Assembly: GCA_050946935.1 (NCBI GenBank)
Contig: JBMNVR010000003.1
Location: 62,001 to 126,000 of the forward strand
Reading direction: 5' to 3'
DNA from: UQRS01 sp050946935
GTDB lineage: Bacteria; Bacillota; Clostridia; Oscillospirales; Acutalibacteraceae
DNA: 64,000 nt
Shown: piece by piece, positions 32,789 through 42,252 of the stretch
Numbering within the stretch: position 1 is the first letter of the stretch
Layout: each line of letters opens with the position of its first letter
The notes under the pieces: generated by a model
Database searches by the model: none
Told to the model about the DNA's origin: nothing
The model's input: only the letters and a program-made list of their open reading frames with translations
Made by a program: the position numbers and the translations under genes

Positions 32789-33994
32789 ATGAAAAAATCC
32801 TATGCCAATATATTGAAAGCGGTGCTGGCGATTTTTATCGTTTCCTACCTGCTGATGCAGGTGTACAATTCTCTCTACAACCCCTTCACGACCGAGACGG
32901 CGACCCATTACAGCACCTTCGAGGGGGTGCAGTTCACCGGCCTTTCCATCCGGAGCGAGACGGTGCTGTCCGGCGGCGGGCAGGGTGTACAGAGTTTCTC
33001 GGCCGAGAGTGGCCGCCGGATCGCCAAGGACGCGGTGGTGGTCAATCTGTACAGCGATGCAGCCACGGCGTCGAATGCCGCACGATTACAGGAGGTGGAG
33101 AGCCAGCTCAGTACCCTGAAGGCTTTGCAGGTTTCGGGGACGTCAGCCGACCTCATCACCGTGGAGACGCAGATTGCCGACGCGTATACGGCGCTGCTGG
33201 ACAGCACGTACGGACACCGTTTTACTTCGGTCGGCGCGCGGTCGGAGGCGCTCCTCGCCCTGCTCAACCGGCGAACGGTTGCAATTGGCCAGGGCAGCGA
33301 TTTTTCGTCGAGGATCGCCTCGCTCGAGTCGGAGAAGGCTTCGCTGGAAGCCTCCGGTATCCGGGCGAGCGGAAGCGTGGTGACCGATACGTCCGGTTAT
33401 TTTATTTCAGAGGTTGACGGGTATGAGTCGATTCTGACTCCAGACGGGATCAGCGGTCTCACGCCGGAGGAAATCGCAAATCTTCAGCCGGCGGCGACCG
33501 AAGAATCTCAGGTTGGCAAAATCGTTGGGGATTACGAATGGTATATCGCCTGCGTTACCACGGCGGAGGAAGCGGCCAGGTTTACCGAGGGCAGCGCGCT
33601 CACACTGCGGACCGAGCTTGCCTCTATGCCTGAGTTTCCGGCAACCGTGGAGCGGATCAATAAATCGGCCGACGGAAAACAGGCGGTTCTGATTTTTAAA
33701 TCCAAATACATAAACGGCGAGCTGGCCGCTATCCGCACTCAACCGATTACGGCGGTGCTGCATTCCTATGACGGGCTGAAGATCAGCTCGTCCGCCGTCC
33801 GTGTGGTCGACGGGCAGAAGGGGGTCTATATCCTCTCCGGTTCGACCGTGCGCTTTCGGAAGGTTGAGATTATTTATACCAGCGGTGGCTATTCGGTTTG
33901 CCGGTTCGACAATACCGATTCGGATATGCTGGGACTGTATGATGAAGTCATTGTAAAGGGGAAGAATCTCTATGACGGAAAGATTGTCAAATAA
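32789..33994 (+). CDS. HlyD-like membrane protein of the sepF neighbourhood
   Basis: A single N-terminal transmembrane helix (about residues 8-25) and a large external part with coiled-coil stretches (QEVESQLSTLKALQ and ASLESEKASLEASG). A lipoyl/HlyD-type barrel region with DTSGYFISEVDGYES follows. 402 aa. It resembles HlyD-family periplasmic adaptors but no ABC transporter partner is nearby. In many Clostridia a gene like this sits just before yggS-sepF-ylmH-divIVA, so a role in division or envelope assembly is possible but unproven. Start at 32789 follows GGGAGG. Confidence 0.7.
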   Translation: MKKSYANILKAVLAIFIVSYLLMQVYNSLYNPFTTETATHYSTFEGVQFTGLSIRSETVLSGGGQGVQSFSAESGRRIAKDAVVVNLYSDAATASNAARLQEVESQLSTLKALQVSGTSADLITVETQIADAYTALLDSTYGHRFTSVGARSEALLALLNRRTVAIGQGSDFSSRIASLESEKASLEASGIRASGSVVTDTSGYFISEVDGYESILTPDGISGLTPEEIANLQPAATEESQVGKIVGDYEWYIACVTTAEEAARFTEGSALTLRTELASMPEFPATVERINKSADGKQAVLIFKSKYINGELAAIRTQPITAVLHSYDGLKISSSAVRVVDGQKGVYILSGSTVRFRKVEIIYTSGGYSVCRFDNTDSDMLGLYDEVIVKGKNLYDGKIVK

Positions 33995-34709
33995 CGAGCT
34001 GGCCGAGAAAAAACGGTATTTTGATGAAAACTATGCCGATATTATCACCCGTGCCGCAGCGGCGGCGAAAAAAAGCGGCCGTCGGATGGAGGATATCACC
34101 CTTCTTGCCGCGACCAAAACTGTCCCGCCTGAGGTGATGAACTACGCCTTTTCCAAAGGGATCCGGTATATGGGGGAGAACCGGGTGCAGGAATTCCTCT
34201 CCAAATACGACGATCTGCGGCTGGAGGGGGTGACCCGCCATTTTATCGGGCATTTGCAAACCAATAAGGTCAGGATGATTATAGACCGGGTCGATATGAT
34301 CGAGTCGGTCGACTCCCTCCGTCTCGCTGCCTGTGTGGGAGAGCAGGCGGCGCGTGCCGGCCGGGTAATGGACATCCTGTTGGAGGTAAATATCGGAAAA
34401 GAGGAGAGTAAGTCCGGTTTTCTTCCCGACGAGGCGGAAACGGCTGTTCGTGAAATCGCACAAATGCGCGGGGTTCGTGTGCAGGGGCTTATGGCAATCC
34501 CCCCGATTTGTGACGACAAAAAGGTGGCGCGAAAATATTTTGCCCAAATGCGGCAACTGTTTATTGACATTAAGGCCAAAAACATAGATAATAGTAATAT
34601 GGTATGCCTGTCCATGGGAATGTCGGACGATTTCGACGTCGCGATTGAGGAGGGCGCCAACCTTGTACGCATCGGTACCGCGCTGTTTGGGAGACGCCTG
34701 TACCGCTGA
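33972..34709 (+). CDS. YggS/PROSC-family PLP homeostasis protein
   Basis: Single-domain alanine racemase-fold protein that binds pyridoxal phosphate and maintains PLP and amino-acid homeostasis, with no racemase activity known. The PLP lysine is in LLAATKTVPPEVM, with RYMGENRVQEFLSKY, HFIGHLQTNKVR, LLEVNIGKEESKSGF and SMGMSDDFDVAIEEGANLVRIGTALFG. 245 aa. It overlaps the upstream gene by 23 bp and precedes sepF, the usual order. Confidence 0.94.
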   Translation: MTERLSNNELAEKKRYFDENYADIITRAAAAAKKSGRRMEDITLLAATKTVPPEVMNYAFSKGIRYMGENRVQEFLSKYDDLRLEGVTRHFIGHLQTNKVRMIIDRVDMIESVDSLRLAACVGEQAARAGRVMDILLEVNIGKEESKSGFLPDEAETAVREIAQMRGVRVQGLMAIPPICDDKKVARKYFAQMRQLFIDIKAKNIDNSNMVCLSMGMSDDFDVAIEEGANLVRIGTALFGRRLYR

Positions 34710-34739
34710 AATTTGGAATAGAATGGAGATTTGGAAAAC

Positions 34740-35195
34740 ATGAGCATTTTGGATAAGATTAAGGACATCGTCAGCGTGCCGGAGGATGACTACGACGATA
34801 TGCCGGAGGAGGTCAATTTCGCCAAACGCGAGCCGGAGGAGCGGCGGGAGACCCGCACATCCGCTTCTTCTTACGAAGGGGAGAAACGCAACAAGGTCGT
34901 CAACATCCATGCCACCACCCAGCTCAAGGTTGTGCTGGTTAAGCCGGAACGGTTTGACGACGCGCCGGCCATCGCCGACCATCTGAACGCTAAGCGGACG
35001 GTGGTGCTGAATCTGGAGGCCGCGAATAAAGAAACATCCCGCCGTCTGATCGACTTTTTGAGCGGTGTGGCCTATGCCAATCAGGGACAGCTCAAACGGG
35101 TGGCCAACAGCACCTTCATTATCACCCCCTTTGATGTGGACATTATGGGCGACCTGATTTTGGACGAGCTTGAGAGCAGCAACCTCTACATATAA
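34740..35195 (+). CDS. sepF: Cell division protein SepF
   Basis: Membrane-anchoring partner of FtsZ. The amphipathic N-terminal helix MSILDKIKDIVSV should bind membrane. An acidic linker leads to the SepF domain with VVLVKPERFDDAPAIADHL, VVLNLEAANKETSRRLIDFLSGVAYA and the final FIITPFDVDI. 151 aa. The ATG at 34740 is chosen to give the membrane helix its normal Met; a TTG three codons earlier is in frame. Confidence 0.95.
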   Translation: MSILDKIKDIVSVPEDDYDDMPEEVNFAKREPEERRETRTSASSYEGEKRNKVVNIHATTQLKVVLVKPERFDDAPAIADHLNAKRTVVLNLEAANKETSRRLIDFLSGVAYANQGQLKRVANSTFIITPFDVDIMGDLILDELESSNLYI

Positions 35196-35201
35196 TCCGC
35201 T

Positions 35202-35957
35202 GTGGAGGAACGGGAAGCGCAAAAGCTCCTGCTGGCCCGCGCCGACGACGCCGTCCGGCTTTGCGAAGCGGATGGCCGTCCGAAATTCATCGGCTTTTTG
35301 GATGAGGCGTCGGCGGCTCTTTTGCGGGATTATATGAAAAACCGGTATGCCGGCGGGCTGTTTTACGGCGGGTACGCGGATGCCGAGCGGGTGTTCTTCG
35401 GAGCTTTTCCTGACTGGTGCACCGACGGTCGGGAGGGATTTTTCCCCATCCGGCCGATCACCCTTACCTATCGGAAGGGGAGCGGCCTTGCCCACAGGGA
35501 TTTTCTCGGCAGTCTGATGGCGCTGCGAATCCGGCGAGAGGCGGTCGGCGACATCCTGATCGAGGATGGCCGCGCCGTTGCTTTTTTATCGCGGGAGACG
35601 GCGCCGCTTGTCCTCTCTGAATTGCGGAAGATCGGCTCGGTCGGCGTAACGGCCTGCGAGGGGGCTGCACCGCCTTTGCCCTGCGCACACAGGATGGAGG
35701 CTTTTTTCGCTACCATTCCGTCGCCCCGCCTGGACGCGGTGGTCGCCGTCCTCGCCAAAACGGGGAGGGGAGAGGCCGCCCGTCTGATCGAGAGCGGATT
35801 GGTGGCGGTCGACGCCCTCGTGTGTGAGAAAACGACCCGCGCGGTTTTGGCCGGGTCGGTGATCAAAATCCGTGGGAAGGGTAAATTTAAGATTGATTCC
35901 CTGGATGAAAAAACCAAAAAACAGCGTTTGGTTCTGCGATATGAACAGTATGTCTGA
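35202..35957 (+). CDS. YlmH-type RNA-binding protein with S4 domain
   Basis: Conserved division-cluster protein, 251 aa. The N-terminal domain holds KFIGFLDEASAALLRDY and GGYADAERVFFGAFPDW. The C-terminal S4 RNA-binding domain reads SPRLDAVVAVLAKTGRGEAARLIESGLVAVDALVCEKTTRAVLAGSVIKIRGKGKF. YlmH has been linked to rescue of stalled 50S-nascent chain complexes in Bacillus. The GTG start at 35202 lies six bases after sepF and has no clear Shine-Dalgarno, so coupling with sepF is likely. Confidence 0.9.
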   Translation: MEEREAQKLLLARADDAVRLCEADGRPKFIGFLDEASAALLRDYMKNRYAGGLFYGGYADAERVFFGAFPDWCTDGREGFFPIRPITLTYRKGSGLAHRDFLGSLMALRIRREAVGDILIEDGRAVAFLSRETAPLVLSELRKIGSVGVTACEGAAPPLPCAHRMEAFFATIPSPRLDAVVAVLAKTGRGEAARLIESGLVAVDALVCEKTTRAVLAGSVIKIRGKGKFKIDSLDEKTKKQRLVLRYEQYV

Positions 35958-36050
35958 CGGATGCTCCGGCGGCTTTGCCGGACATTTTGCTTTACAGTCC
36001 GCCTTTGCCGGCGGCTGTGGATTTTTAGTTGAACTCGGAGGAATGAAACT

Positions 36051-36926
36051 ATGTATTCTGCGGAAAAGATACGCAATGCCGAGATTAAAAAATCGGCCTT
36101 CGGCGGCTATCATATGGACGAGGTCGACGACCTTCTCGACGCGGTTGCCGACGATTTCGCAAAGCTTGAGCAGGAGAAGGCGGAGGCTGAAGCCCGGCTG
36201 GCTATCCTCAGCGAAAAGCTGGAGGGATATCGCACCTCGGAAAACAGCATCCACACCGCTCTGCTGAACGCCCAGCGTCTCGCCGATCAGACGGTGAAGG
36301 AGGCGAGCGAGGCGGCCGGCCATACCACGACCGAAGCGGCCAAAAAGGCCGAGCTGGTAGTCAGCGACGCCGAGGCGGAGGCGGAGGAGATTCTGGCCGA
36401 AGCGGGACGTAAGGCCGACGCCATCGTTGCCGACGCCATTGCCAAGACCGAGAGCATGATCGCCGCCGCCCATGACAGCGTGGCCCGGCAGCAGATGCTG
36501 TTCGACCGCCTGAAGGTAGAGACCAAGAACCTCCGCGATTCGCTTTTACAGAAGTACAAACGACAGATCACCTTTGTGGAATCCTTGCCGGATGAAGTGC
36601 CTTTTGACGCCGAACGCGCGGCGGAGGTGCTGACCTTCGCCTTTGACAGCGTACCTGATTATGAGGCGATGGCCGCCGCCGCCCGCCCCAAGACCGATGT
36701 GGATGTACGCGCCGTGATCGAGCATGCGCGCGCCGCCGCCTCGGCGGCCGATGAGGCGGAAACCTCTTCGTCCGGGGAGGAAAAGGCTGAATCTTTGGCC
36801 GCCGCAGCCGAAACGGCGGAGGAATTGCAGCCTGAGCTGCTCATGACCGGCGCGGATGCAACCGATACTGGGGACACCGCGGACGGCGGCTTTGTCGTCA
36901 ACACCGATATAGAAGGACTGGAATAA
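36051..36926 (+). CDS. divIVA: DivIVA domain protein
   Basis: Coiled-coil protein that senses negative membrane curvature at poles and septa. The N-terminal DivIVA domain (residues 1-60) shows EIKKSAFGGYHMDEVDDLLDAV. It is followed by long coiled coil rich in Glu/Ala (EAEAEEILAEAGRKADAIV) and an acidic, low-complexity tail. 291 aa, longer than Bacillus DivIVA because of the C-terminal tail. Start follows GGAGG. It lies between ylmH and ileS as in most Firmicutes. Confidence 0.92.
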   Translation: MYSAEKIRNAEIKKSAFGGYHMDEVDDLLDAVADDFAKLEQEKAEAEARLAILSEKLEGYRTSENSIHTALLNAQRLADQTVKEASEAAGHTTTEAAKKAELVVSDAEAEAEEILAEAGRKADAIVADAIAKTESMIAAAHDSVARQQMLFDRLKVETKNLRDSLLQKYKRQITFVESLPDEVPFDAERAAEVLTFAFDSVPDYEAMAAAARPKTDVDVRAVIEHARAAASAADEAETSSSGEEKAESLAAAAETAEELQPELLMTGADATDTGDTADGGFVVNTDIEGLE

Positions 36927-37030
36927 CCGGAAAATTCCGGCCTCCGGTCCTTTTGCCGCGCCATGGCGCCGGATGCGGACGGCTTTTTCTGATACGAGAT
37001 AAATTTTGTGATAGGGAGATCGTTTGGAAA

Positions 37031-39823
37031 ATGGAACAGGATTACAACAAAACGCTGAATTTGCCGCAGACCGAGTTCCCGATGCGGGCCGGCCTGCCGA
37101 CCCGGGAGCCGGAGGCTTTGGCCGCGTGGCAGAAGAACCATGTGTATGAGGAACTGATGAAGCGCAACGAGGGCAAGCCGCTGTATGTGTTGCATGACGG
37201 CCCGCCCTACGCCAATGGGGTGATTCATCTCGGCACGGCGCTGAACAAAACGCTGAAGGATTTTATCCTCCGTTATAAAAACATGACGGGGTACAAGGCG
37301 CCGTATGTCCCCGGCTATGACACCCATGGCCTGCCGACCGAGCTGAAAGCGCGCAAGGCGGCCGGCGTCGCCTCGGACGAACAGGTGTCGACGCTGGAGC
37401 TGCGCCGCCTCTGCCGGGAGTTTGCGCTCGGCTTTGTGGAGGATCAGCGGGTGCAGTTTGAACGCCTCGGCGTGTTGGGGGAGTGGGACAACCCCTACCT
37501 CACCCTGAAGAATGAATTTGTCGCCAAGCAGGTGGAGGTCTTTGGCGAGATGGCCGAACAAGGCTATATCTACAAGGGTCTTAAACCGGTCTACTGGTGT
37601 CCGGAGTGCCAGACTGCTCTGGCTGAGGCCGAGATCGAATATGCCGAGGATCCCTGCCACTCGATCTATGTCAAATTCCAGGTGACCGAGGATTTGGGCA
37701 AGCTGACGGCTTTGGGCGCCGACCTTGCCAAAACCTATTTTGTCATCTGGACGACCACAACCTGGACGCTGCCGGGCAACGTGGCGATCTGCGTCGGCCC
37801 GGGGTACGAATATTCCCTCATCCGTTCGGGGGAGGAGTATTATATCATGGCGTCTGCGCTGTACGAGGGTGCGATGAAGGCCGCCGGCAAGACTGAGTAC
37901 GAGGTTGTCGGCACCATTTCCGGCCGGGAGCTGGAGTATATGAAGGCGGCGCATCCCTTCCTGGATCGGGAGTCGCTGGTCATCGTCGGCGACCATGTCA
38001 CGCTCGAAAGCGGAACCGGCTGTGTTCATACGGCGCCTGGCCACGGTGTCGAGGATTTTGAGGTCTGCCGCAATTACAAGGAAATCCCGATGATCGTCCC
38101 GGTGGACCATAAGGGTGTCTTGACCGGAGAGGCTGGGGAATTTGCCGGTTTGACTACCGATAAAGCGAACAAGGCGATCGCCTTGAAGCTGGAGGAGAGC
38201 GGACATCTCTTTGCGCTGGAAAAGATCATTCACCAGTATCCGCACTGCTGGCGGTGTAAATCGCCCATCCTCTTCCGCGCGACCGAGCAGTGGTTCTGCT
38301 CGATCTCCGACTTTGCGGACAAGGCGGTTGAGGCTATCCGGGGGGTCAAATGGATCCCGGCTTGGGGTGAGGGGCGGATCACCAACATGGTGAAGGACCG
38401 TTCCGATTGGTGTATTTCACGCCAAAGAACCTGGGGCGTGCCGATCCCGATCTTCTATTGCCGCGATTGCGGGAAGGAGATCATCAACAAAACCACCATT
38501 GCCAAAATCTCAGATATTTTCCGCAAGAAAGGCGCCGACGCCTGGTACGCCATGGACGAGCGCGATCTTCTGCCGGGCGGCTATGTCTGCCCCCACTGCG
38601 GCGGGACGCATTTTAAGAAGGAAACCGACATCATGGACGTCTGGTTCGACTCGGGCGTGACCCACGCCGCCGTGCTGGACGAACGGGATTATCTGAAGTT
38701 TCCTGCCGATCTGTATCTGGAGGGAGCCGACCAGTACAGAGGATGGTTTCAATCCTCCCTTCTGACCTCGGTCGCGACCAAGGGGGTTGCCCCGTATAAA
38801 ACGGTCGTTACCCACGGCTGGGTGGTCGACGGCGAGGGCAAGAAGATGTCCAAATCTATTGGAAACACCATCGCGCCGGAGGAGATTATCAACCAATATG
38901 GCGCGGATATTCTGCGGCTGTGGGTGGCCTCGGCCGACTATCACGCTGACATCCGCATCTCGAAGGAGATTTTGAAGCAGCTTTCCGAAAGCTACCGCAA
39001 AATCCGCAACACTGCGCGGTTTATCCTCGGCAACCTCAGCGATTTCGACCCCGATGCCGACCGCGTGGAGGAGGCGGAGTTCACCGACCTCGACCGTTTC
39101 GCTCTGCTCAAGCTGAACGAGCTGGTTGAGAAATGCCGTGCCGGCTATGACGCGTTTGAGTATCACGCGGTGTATCACGCGATCCACAATTTCTGCGTGG
39201 TGGATATGTCCAACTTCTACCTTGACGTCGTCAAAGATCGTTTGTATGTGGAGGGGACGGAAAGCACCTCCCGCCGGGCAGCGCAGACGGTGATTTTTGA
39301 AATTCTGGATACCCTTACCCGGTTGGTCGCGCCTATTCTTGCCTTTACAGCGGATGAGATCTGGCAGTTCATGCCGCACCGTGCCGAGGATGAGAAGGCC
39401 AACGTCGTATTCAACCCGATTCCGGAGGCAAAGCCGCTTTCCGAATCTGACCGCGCGTTTATGGAGAGATGGGAGAAGCTGCATGCCGTGCGCAACGACG
39501 TCTCCAAGGCGCTTGAACTGGCCCGCACCGCCAAGGTGATCGGCGCCTCGCTTGAAGCGGCGGTCGATCTCTATGCTGAAGGGGAGTTGTTCAGCTTCCT
39601 GCACGGGCAAATGGATATCCTGCCGGAGATTTGCATTGTCTCTGCCGTCGCGCTGCATGAGGAGGTCGGCGGTGAATATAAGAGCGAGGAGCAGCCGCTC
39701 GGCGTTTCGGTTCGGCACGCGGACGGGGAAAAATGCGCTCGCTGCTGGAAGTATACTGACACGGTCGGCAGCAATAGCGCCCACCCGACCTTGTGCGGCC
39801 GATGCGCCGGTATCGTAAAATAA
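37031..39823 (+). CDS. ileS: Isoleucyl-tRNA synthetase
   Basis: Class I synthetase of 930 aa. The HIGH-like motif is in PPYANGVIHLGTALNK, the editing domain contains TTTTWTLPGNVAI and SGTGCVHTAPGHG, and KMSKSIGN is the second ATP motif. A C-terminal zinc site is CARCWKY...CGRC. ATG at 37031 follows AGGGAGA and gives the family start MEQDYNKTLNLPQTEFPMR. No T-box motif is visible in the 100-bp gap after divIVA, unlike many Firmicutes ileS genes. Confidence 0.97.
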   Translation: MEQDYNKTLNLPQTEFPMRAGLPTREPEALAAWQKNHVYEELMKRNEGKPLYVLHDGPPYANGVIHLGTALNKTLKDFILRYKNMTGYKAPYVPGYDTHGLPTELKARKAAGVASDEQVSTLELRRLCREFALGFVEDQRVQFERLGVLGEWDNPYLTLKNEFVAKQVEVFGEMAEQGYIYKGLKPVYWCPECQTALAEAEIEYAEDPCHSIYVKFQVTEDLGKLTALGADLAKTYFVIWTTTTWTLPGNVAICVGPGYEYSLIRSGEEYYIMASALYEGAMKAAGKTEYEVVGTISGRELEYMKAAHPFLDRESLVIVGDHVTLESGTGCVHTAPGHGVEDFEVCRNYKEIPMIVPVDHKGVLTGEAGEFAGLTTDKANKAIALKLEESGHLFALEKIIHQYPHCWRCKSPILFRATEQWFCSISDFADKAVEAIRGVKWIPAWGEGRITNMVKDRSDWCISRQRTWGVPIPIFYCRDCGKEIINKTTIAKISDIFRKKGADAWYAMDERDLLPGGYVCPHCGGTHFKKETDIMDVWFDSGVTHAAVLDERDYLKFPADLYLEGADQYRGWFQSSLLTSVATKGVAPYKTVVTHGWVVDGEGKKMSKSIGNTIAPEEIINQYGADILRLWVASADYHADIRISKEILKQLSESYRKIRNTARFILGNLSDFDPDADRVEEAEFTDLDRFALLKLNELVEKCRAGYDAFEYHAVYHAIHNFCVVDMSNFYLDVVKDRLYVEGTESTSRRAAQTVIFEILDTLTRLVAPILAFTADEIWQFMPHRAEDEKANVVFNPIPEAKPLSESDRAFMERWEKLHAVRNDVSKALELARTAKVIGASLEAAVDLYAEGELFSFLHGQMDILPEICIVSAVALHEEVGGEYKSEEQPLGVSVRHADGEKCARCWKYTDTVGSNSAHPTLCGRCAGIVK

Positions 39824-39871
39824 ACCTGCCGGGCCGGGGGTTCCTCCCGGCCGGAGTGAGGAGTCGTTAGG

Positions 39872-40369
39872 ATGGTTTATCTGTGTGCGGTGATTTTCGG
39901 CCTGCTCATGATCGGGCTGGATCAACTGACCAAATATCTGATCATTTCCAACATGGCCTATGGACAGAGCACTGTGGTGGTGGATAAGGTGCTGAATCTG
40001 ACTTATATCCATAACAAGGGTGCAGTGTTCGGCTTTTTTGAAAACCAGCGGTGGCTGCTGATCTCTTTCAGTGCGATCATTCTGGTGGTCTGCATCGGCC
40101 TGCTGATCAAAAAAGCCTTTAAAAGCCGGATGATGTACTGGGCAATCTGCCTTGTGCTGGCCGGCGGGATCGGTAATATGATCGACCGCATTTTTCGCGG
40201 ATATGTCATTGATTTTATTGATGTGCAGTTTGTGGATTTTTATATATTCAATATCGCCGACTGCTGTGTTGTGATTGGCGTATTGCTGATTCTGGTGTAT
40301 TTCATTGTGGATACCATTCGGGACTATCGCTTAGGCCGGCGCATCTCGGCGGAGGAGTCGGAGGAATAG
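39872..40369 (+). CDS. lspA: Lipoprotein signal peptidase
   Basis: Membrane aspartyl protease (signal peptidase II) that removes prolipoprotein signal peptides. 165 aa with four transmembrane segments. The family motifs are GLDQLTKYLI, NKGAVFGF, and the catalytic aspartates in GGIGNMIDRIFRGYVIDFID and NIADCCVVIG. GTGAGGAG precedes the start. Followed by rluD, the classical lspA-rluD pair. Confidence 0.96.
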   Translation: MVYLCAVIFGLLMIGLDQLTKYLIISNMAYGQSTVVVDKVLNLTYIHNKGAVFGFFENQRWLLISFSAIILVVCIGLLIKKAFKSRMMYWAICLVLAGGIGNMIDRIFRGYVIDFIDVQFVDFYIFNIADCCVVIGVLLILVYFIVDTIRDYRLGRRISAEESEE

Positions 40370-40436
40370 CTCTCCTCGAAATTTGCCATTCGACTACGGC
40401 AAAGGATTGTGCAGAAAGGAAAGGCAGGGCCGGGGC

Positions 40437-41345
40437 ATGAAGTACATGGAGTTTATCTGTGCAGAGGATGCGCCGCTCCGCGCCGATCTGCTGATCAGCC
40501 GGACGGCCGGGATCAGCCGCGCGGCTGCCGCAGCGATCATTGCGAACGGCGGTCTTATTGTGGACGGCGCGACGGCTGTCAAATCTCTGAAAATCCGGCC
40601 GGGAAGCCGGATTACGCTGACCCTGCCGGAGCCGGAGGTGCTTGATCTCGCGGCGGAGGAGATCCCCCTCGACATTGTGTACGAGGATGACGATCTGCTG
40701 GTTGTCAACAAACCAAAGGGGATGGTCGTCCATCCCGCGCCGGGCAATCGGGACGGCACGCTGGTCAACGCGCTGCTTGCTCATTGCGGCGACAGCCTCT
40801 CCGGCATTAACGGAGTGCTGCGTCCGGGTATTGTCCATCGCATCGACAAGGATACGAGCGGCCTGCTTATCGTCGCGAAAAGCGACCGTGCCCACACCGG
40901 CTTGGCGAAACAAATTAAAGAACACACCTTCGACCGCTGTTATGAGGCGGTCGTATACGGGAATATTAAAGAGGACGGCAGTGTTTGCGCCCCGGTCGGG
41001 CGGCATCCGGTCAAACGCCGGCAGATGGCGGTAACCGACCGCAATTCCAAACCGGCCGTTACCCATTTTACGGTTCTGCAGCGGTATGAGGGATTCTGCC
41101 ATCTCCGCCTGCGTCTGGAGACTGGGCGCACCCATCAGATCCGGGTGCACATGGCCTATATCGGACATCCGGTGGCCGGCGACCCGCTTTATGGTCCCAA
41201 GAAGGTTATTACCTCTCTGAATGGCCAGTGCCTGCACGCCAAACGGATCGGCTTTGACCATCCGGTTACGGGGGAGCGCCTGACCTTTGAGAGCGCGCTG
41301 CCTGACTACTTCACCGCATTTTTAAAAAGGCTGAAACCGCTATAA
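40437..41345 (+). CDS. rluD: Large-subunit pseudouridine synthase, RluD type
   Basis: RluA-family pseudouridine synthase with an N-terminal S4 domain (ISRAAAAAIIANGGLIVDGA). The catalytic part has VNKPKGMVVHPAPGNRDGTLVNALL and the active aspartate in HRIDKDTSGLLIVAK. LETGRTHQIRVHMAYIGHPVAGDPLYG is the closing signature. 302 aa from ATG 40437; 18 earlier in-frame codons are not conserved. The exact RNA target (23S 1911/1915/1917) is inferred from the family and context. Confidence 0.93.
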   Translation: MKYMEFICAEDAPLRADLLISRTAGISRAAAAAIIANGGLIVDGATAVKSLKIRPGSRITLTLPEPEVLDLAAEEIPLDIVYEDDDLLVVNKPKGMVVHPAPGNRDGTLVNALLAHCGDSLSGINGVLRPGIVHRIDKDTSGLLIVAKSDRAHTGLAKQIKEHTFDRCYEAVVYGNIKEDGSVCAPVGRHPVKRRQMAVTDRNSKPAVTHFTVLQRYEGFCHLRLRLETGRTHQIRVHMAYIGHPVAGDPLYGPKKVITSLNGQCLHAKRIGFDHPVTGERLTFESALPDYFTAFLKRLKPL

Positions 41346-41363
41346 GAAAATTGGAGGAGATTT

Positions 41364-42197
41364 ATGCCCGCATTTCGTCCGCGCGGCCTGTTCGACGGTT
41401 GTCTGCTGCTGTCAGATATTGACGGCACCCTGGTGCATGAGGGGAAGATCCCCGAACGCAACCTTGCGGCAATTGATTTTTTCATCAAGCACGGCGGCCT
41501 GTTTTCGATCGCGACCGGCCGCTCGGTGGAGGCGACCCGTCTCTACGCTGTTCAGTCGGGCACCAATGCCGGGGTGGTGACCTGCAACGGCGCGGTCATC
41601 TACGACTATGCGGCCGAGCAGCCGATTTTCAGCTGCCTTTTGCCGGAGAAGGTCAAGCCCCTTGTCCGGGAACTGGTGCAGGAATTCCCCCTCGTCGGGG
41701 CGGAGGCGCATCATCTCCGCGAGCTGTATTTGCTCAACCGAACCGACGCGATCGACCATCATATGTCGTATGAGCAGATTTCCGCCCTTTCCCTTGCGGA
41801 GGAGGAGATTTACGAAAAACCCTGGACCAAGGTGCTTTTCGCCACCTTTGACCCGGAGGATATGTCGCGGCTGCACACCCGCTGTCGACCGTATAACTGT
41901 GAGGACTATTATTTTTTAGAGACGGCCGATATTTATTATGAGCTGACCTGCGGCGGGGCGAACAAAGGGGCGGCCCTTTCCCGGCTTGCGGAGCATTATC
42001 ATATTCCGCACCGCACGGTCTTTGCCATCGGCGATTACTTCAATGATGTGGAGATGCTGGACGCTGCCGGGATCAGCGCGGCGCCCTCCGGCGCGCCGGA
42101 GGAGATCAAAGCCCGGGTGGACTTTATCGCCGGCCGGTGCGAGGACGGTTGCGTCGCCGATTTTATCGATTATTTAAGGCTGAAACTACAGGATTGA
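41364..42197 (+). CDS. Cof-type HAD-superfamily hydrolase
   Basis: Class IIB haloacid dehalogenase-like phosphatase. Motif I is LLLSDIDGTLVHEGKIP, motif II is in SIATGRSVEATRLY, the C2 cap lies in between, GGANKGAALSRL carries the motif III lysine, and FAIGDYFNDVEMLDAAGISAAP is motif IV. 277 aa. These enzymes dephosphorylate sugar phosphates or cofactors such as FMN and PLP; the substrate cannot be read from sequence. TTGGAGGAG precedes the start. Confidence 0.92.
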   Translation: MPAFRPRGLFDGCLLLSDIDGTLVHEGKIPERNLAAIDFFIKHGGLFSIATGRSVEATRLYAVQSGTNAGVVTCNGAVIYDYAAEQPIFSCLLPEKVKPLVRELVQEFPLVGAEAHHLRELYLLNRTDAIDHHMSYEQISALSLAEEEIYEKPWTKVLFATFDPEDMSRLHTRCRPYNCEDYYFLETADIYYELTCGGANKGAALSRLAEHYHIPHRTVFAIGDYFNDVEMLDAAGISAAPSGAPEEIKARVDFIAGRCEDGCVADFIDYLRLKLQD

Positions 42198-42252
42198 CCT
42201 GTTATCATATTTTTTGTATTTCTTTGATTTGCTGAAAGGATTGTGTGAAGCC

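Noticed and set aside
36927..37030. T-box leader expected before ileS.
   Set aside because: No GGTGG-ACCGCG core or terminator was found in the 104-bp gap, so ileS here appears not to be T-box controlled.
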